Below are positions 21,533-21,715 of a DNA stretch of 21,715 bases, one piece after another. This stretch comes from Phycisphaerae bacterium (GTDB lineage Bacteria > Planctomycetota > Phycisphaerae > Phycisphaerales > SM1A02). Location of the stretch: contig NZFT01000052.1 of the NCBI GenBank assembly GCA_002690755.1, positions 1-21,715 of the forward strand. Direction: 5' to 3'. A program made the translations under genes and the position numbers. Under the pieces are notes generated by a model. The model was given only the letters and a program-made list of their open reading frames with translations. It searched no databases and had not been told where the DNA came from. Every line of letters begins with the position of its first letter. The stretch's first letter is position 1.

Positions 21533-21715
21533 ATGAAACGAATCCTCAATCCGAACCCCAGTCGCATCCTCCCCGCGCTGCTCCTCGCCCTTCCCGCCGG
21601 GATCACCCACGCCGGAGACACCATCCACTTCGAGATCATCTCGGAGGGGCTGGCGAACGGCGTCTCCGACGACGGCAGCGCCGTGGTCGGGCAGAACAAT
21701 TCGGGTGGCTTCATC
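21533..21715 (+). CDS. Secreted HAF-repeat-type protein, N-terminal part
   Basis: The first 61 codons of a gene that runs off the window. A Sec signal peptide covers about residues 1-27 (RILPALLLALPAGITHAG), and the mature start includes GLANGVSDDGSAVVGQNNSGGF, the sequence of one HAF-type repeat (G-V-S-x-D-G-x-x-V-V-G). HAF-repeat proteins are probably extracellular beta-rich proteins, and in Phycisphaerae they often end in a PEP-CTERM-like or dockerin-like tail, which cannot be seen here. The ATG is supported by the leaderless promoter spacing and the signal peptide. The frame contains no stop to the window end. Confidence 0.75.
   Translation, partial: MKRILNPNPSRILPALLLALPAGITHAGDTIHFEIISEGLANGVSDDGSAVVGQNNSGGFI

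Noticed and set aside
1..21715. CRISPR array, insertion sequence, phage or defence island
   Set aside because: No regularly spaced repeats, transposase, integrase or known defence domain was seen; the only tandem repeat is the 9-bp array without spacers.

Overview
The window is high-GC DNA that looks like a member of the Planctomycetes, most likely the Phycisphaerae lineage. The evidence is a paired PSCyt1/DUF1549/DUF1553 protein and DUF1501 protein (a planctomycete hallmark), a secreted carboxypeptidase ending in two copies of the dockerin-like D-G-x-V-D-G-x-D-L-G-L-L-L-A-x-W-G motif common in Phycisphaerae, a DUF2231-cytochrome c fusion, a pseudopilin and a HAF-repeat protein. No rRNA, tRNA, CRISPR array, insertion sequence or phage gene is visible. 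The assignment is from memory of families, with no database search.

Layout. (1) 1-300: the 3' end of a plus-strand gene with a Gly-rich tail and an apparent frame break, closed by a 14-bp-stem hairpin. (2) 357-2144: a translationally coupled plus-strand operon of a Tat-exported NHL beta-propeller protein and two different small multidrug resistance (SMR) subunits, probably a heterodimeric guanidinium-type exporter. (3) 6292-2157, minus: the PSCyt1/DUF1549/DUF1553 protein followed by its DUF1501 partner. (4) 8712-6442 and 9779-8931, minus: a secreted M14 carboxypeptidase and a type II pseudopilin, separated by a strong terminator and a 9-bp tandem repeat. (5) 10691-9990, minus: a SirB1/transglutaminase-like protein. 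(6) 11052-13867, plus: a small unknown ORF overlapping an ABC importer operon (ATPase, permease, NMT1/THI5-type lipoprotein). (7) 13944-15149: DNA polymerase IV. (8) 17123-15210, minus: a secreted M28 peptidase with a C-terminal PDZ domain. (9) 17319-18659 plus and 19647-18679 minus: two convergent membrane proteins of unknown role, the second with a GYF_2 domain. (10) 19844-21415: a DUF2231/cytochrome c/leucine-rich-repeat fusion. (11) 21533-end: the start of a secreted HAF-repeat protein.

Most products act at or outside the inner membrane: export, heme c, peptidases, uptake and efflux. The window reads as ordinary planctomycete core and accessory DNA rather than a defence or mobile island.

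The most interesting signal is regulatory. Five genes that begin transcription units (357, 9779 minus, 13944, 17319, 21533) carry the hexamer TANNNT followed by exactly six bases and then the start codon, with no usable Shine-Dalgarno. That is the geometry expected of leaderless mRNAs. Several other unit-leading genes have a GGAG or AGGAG site, and some of those have a TANNNT further upstream. This rule also decides two start codons (the pseudopilin and dinB).
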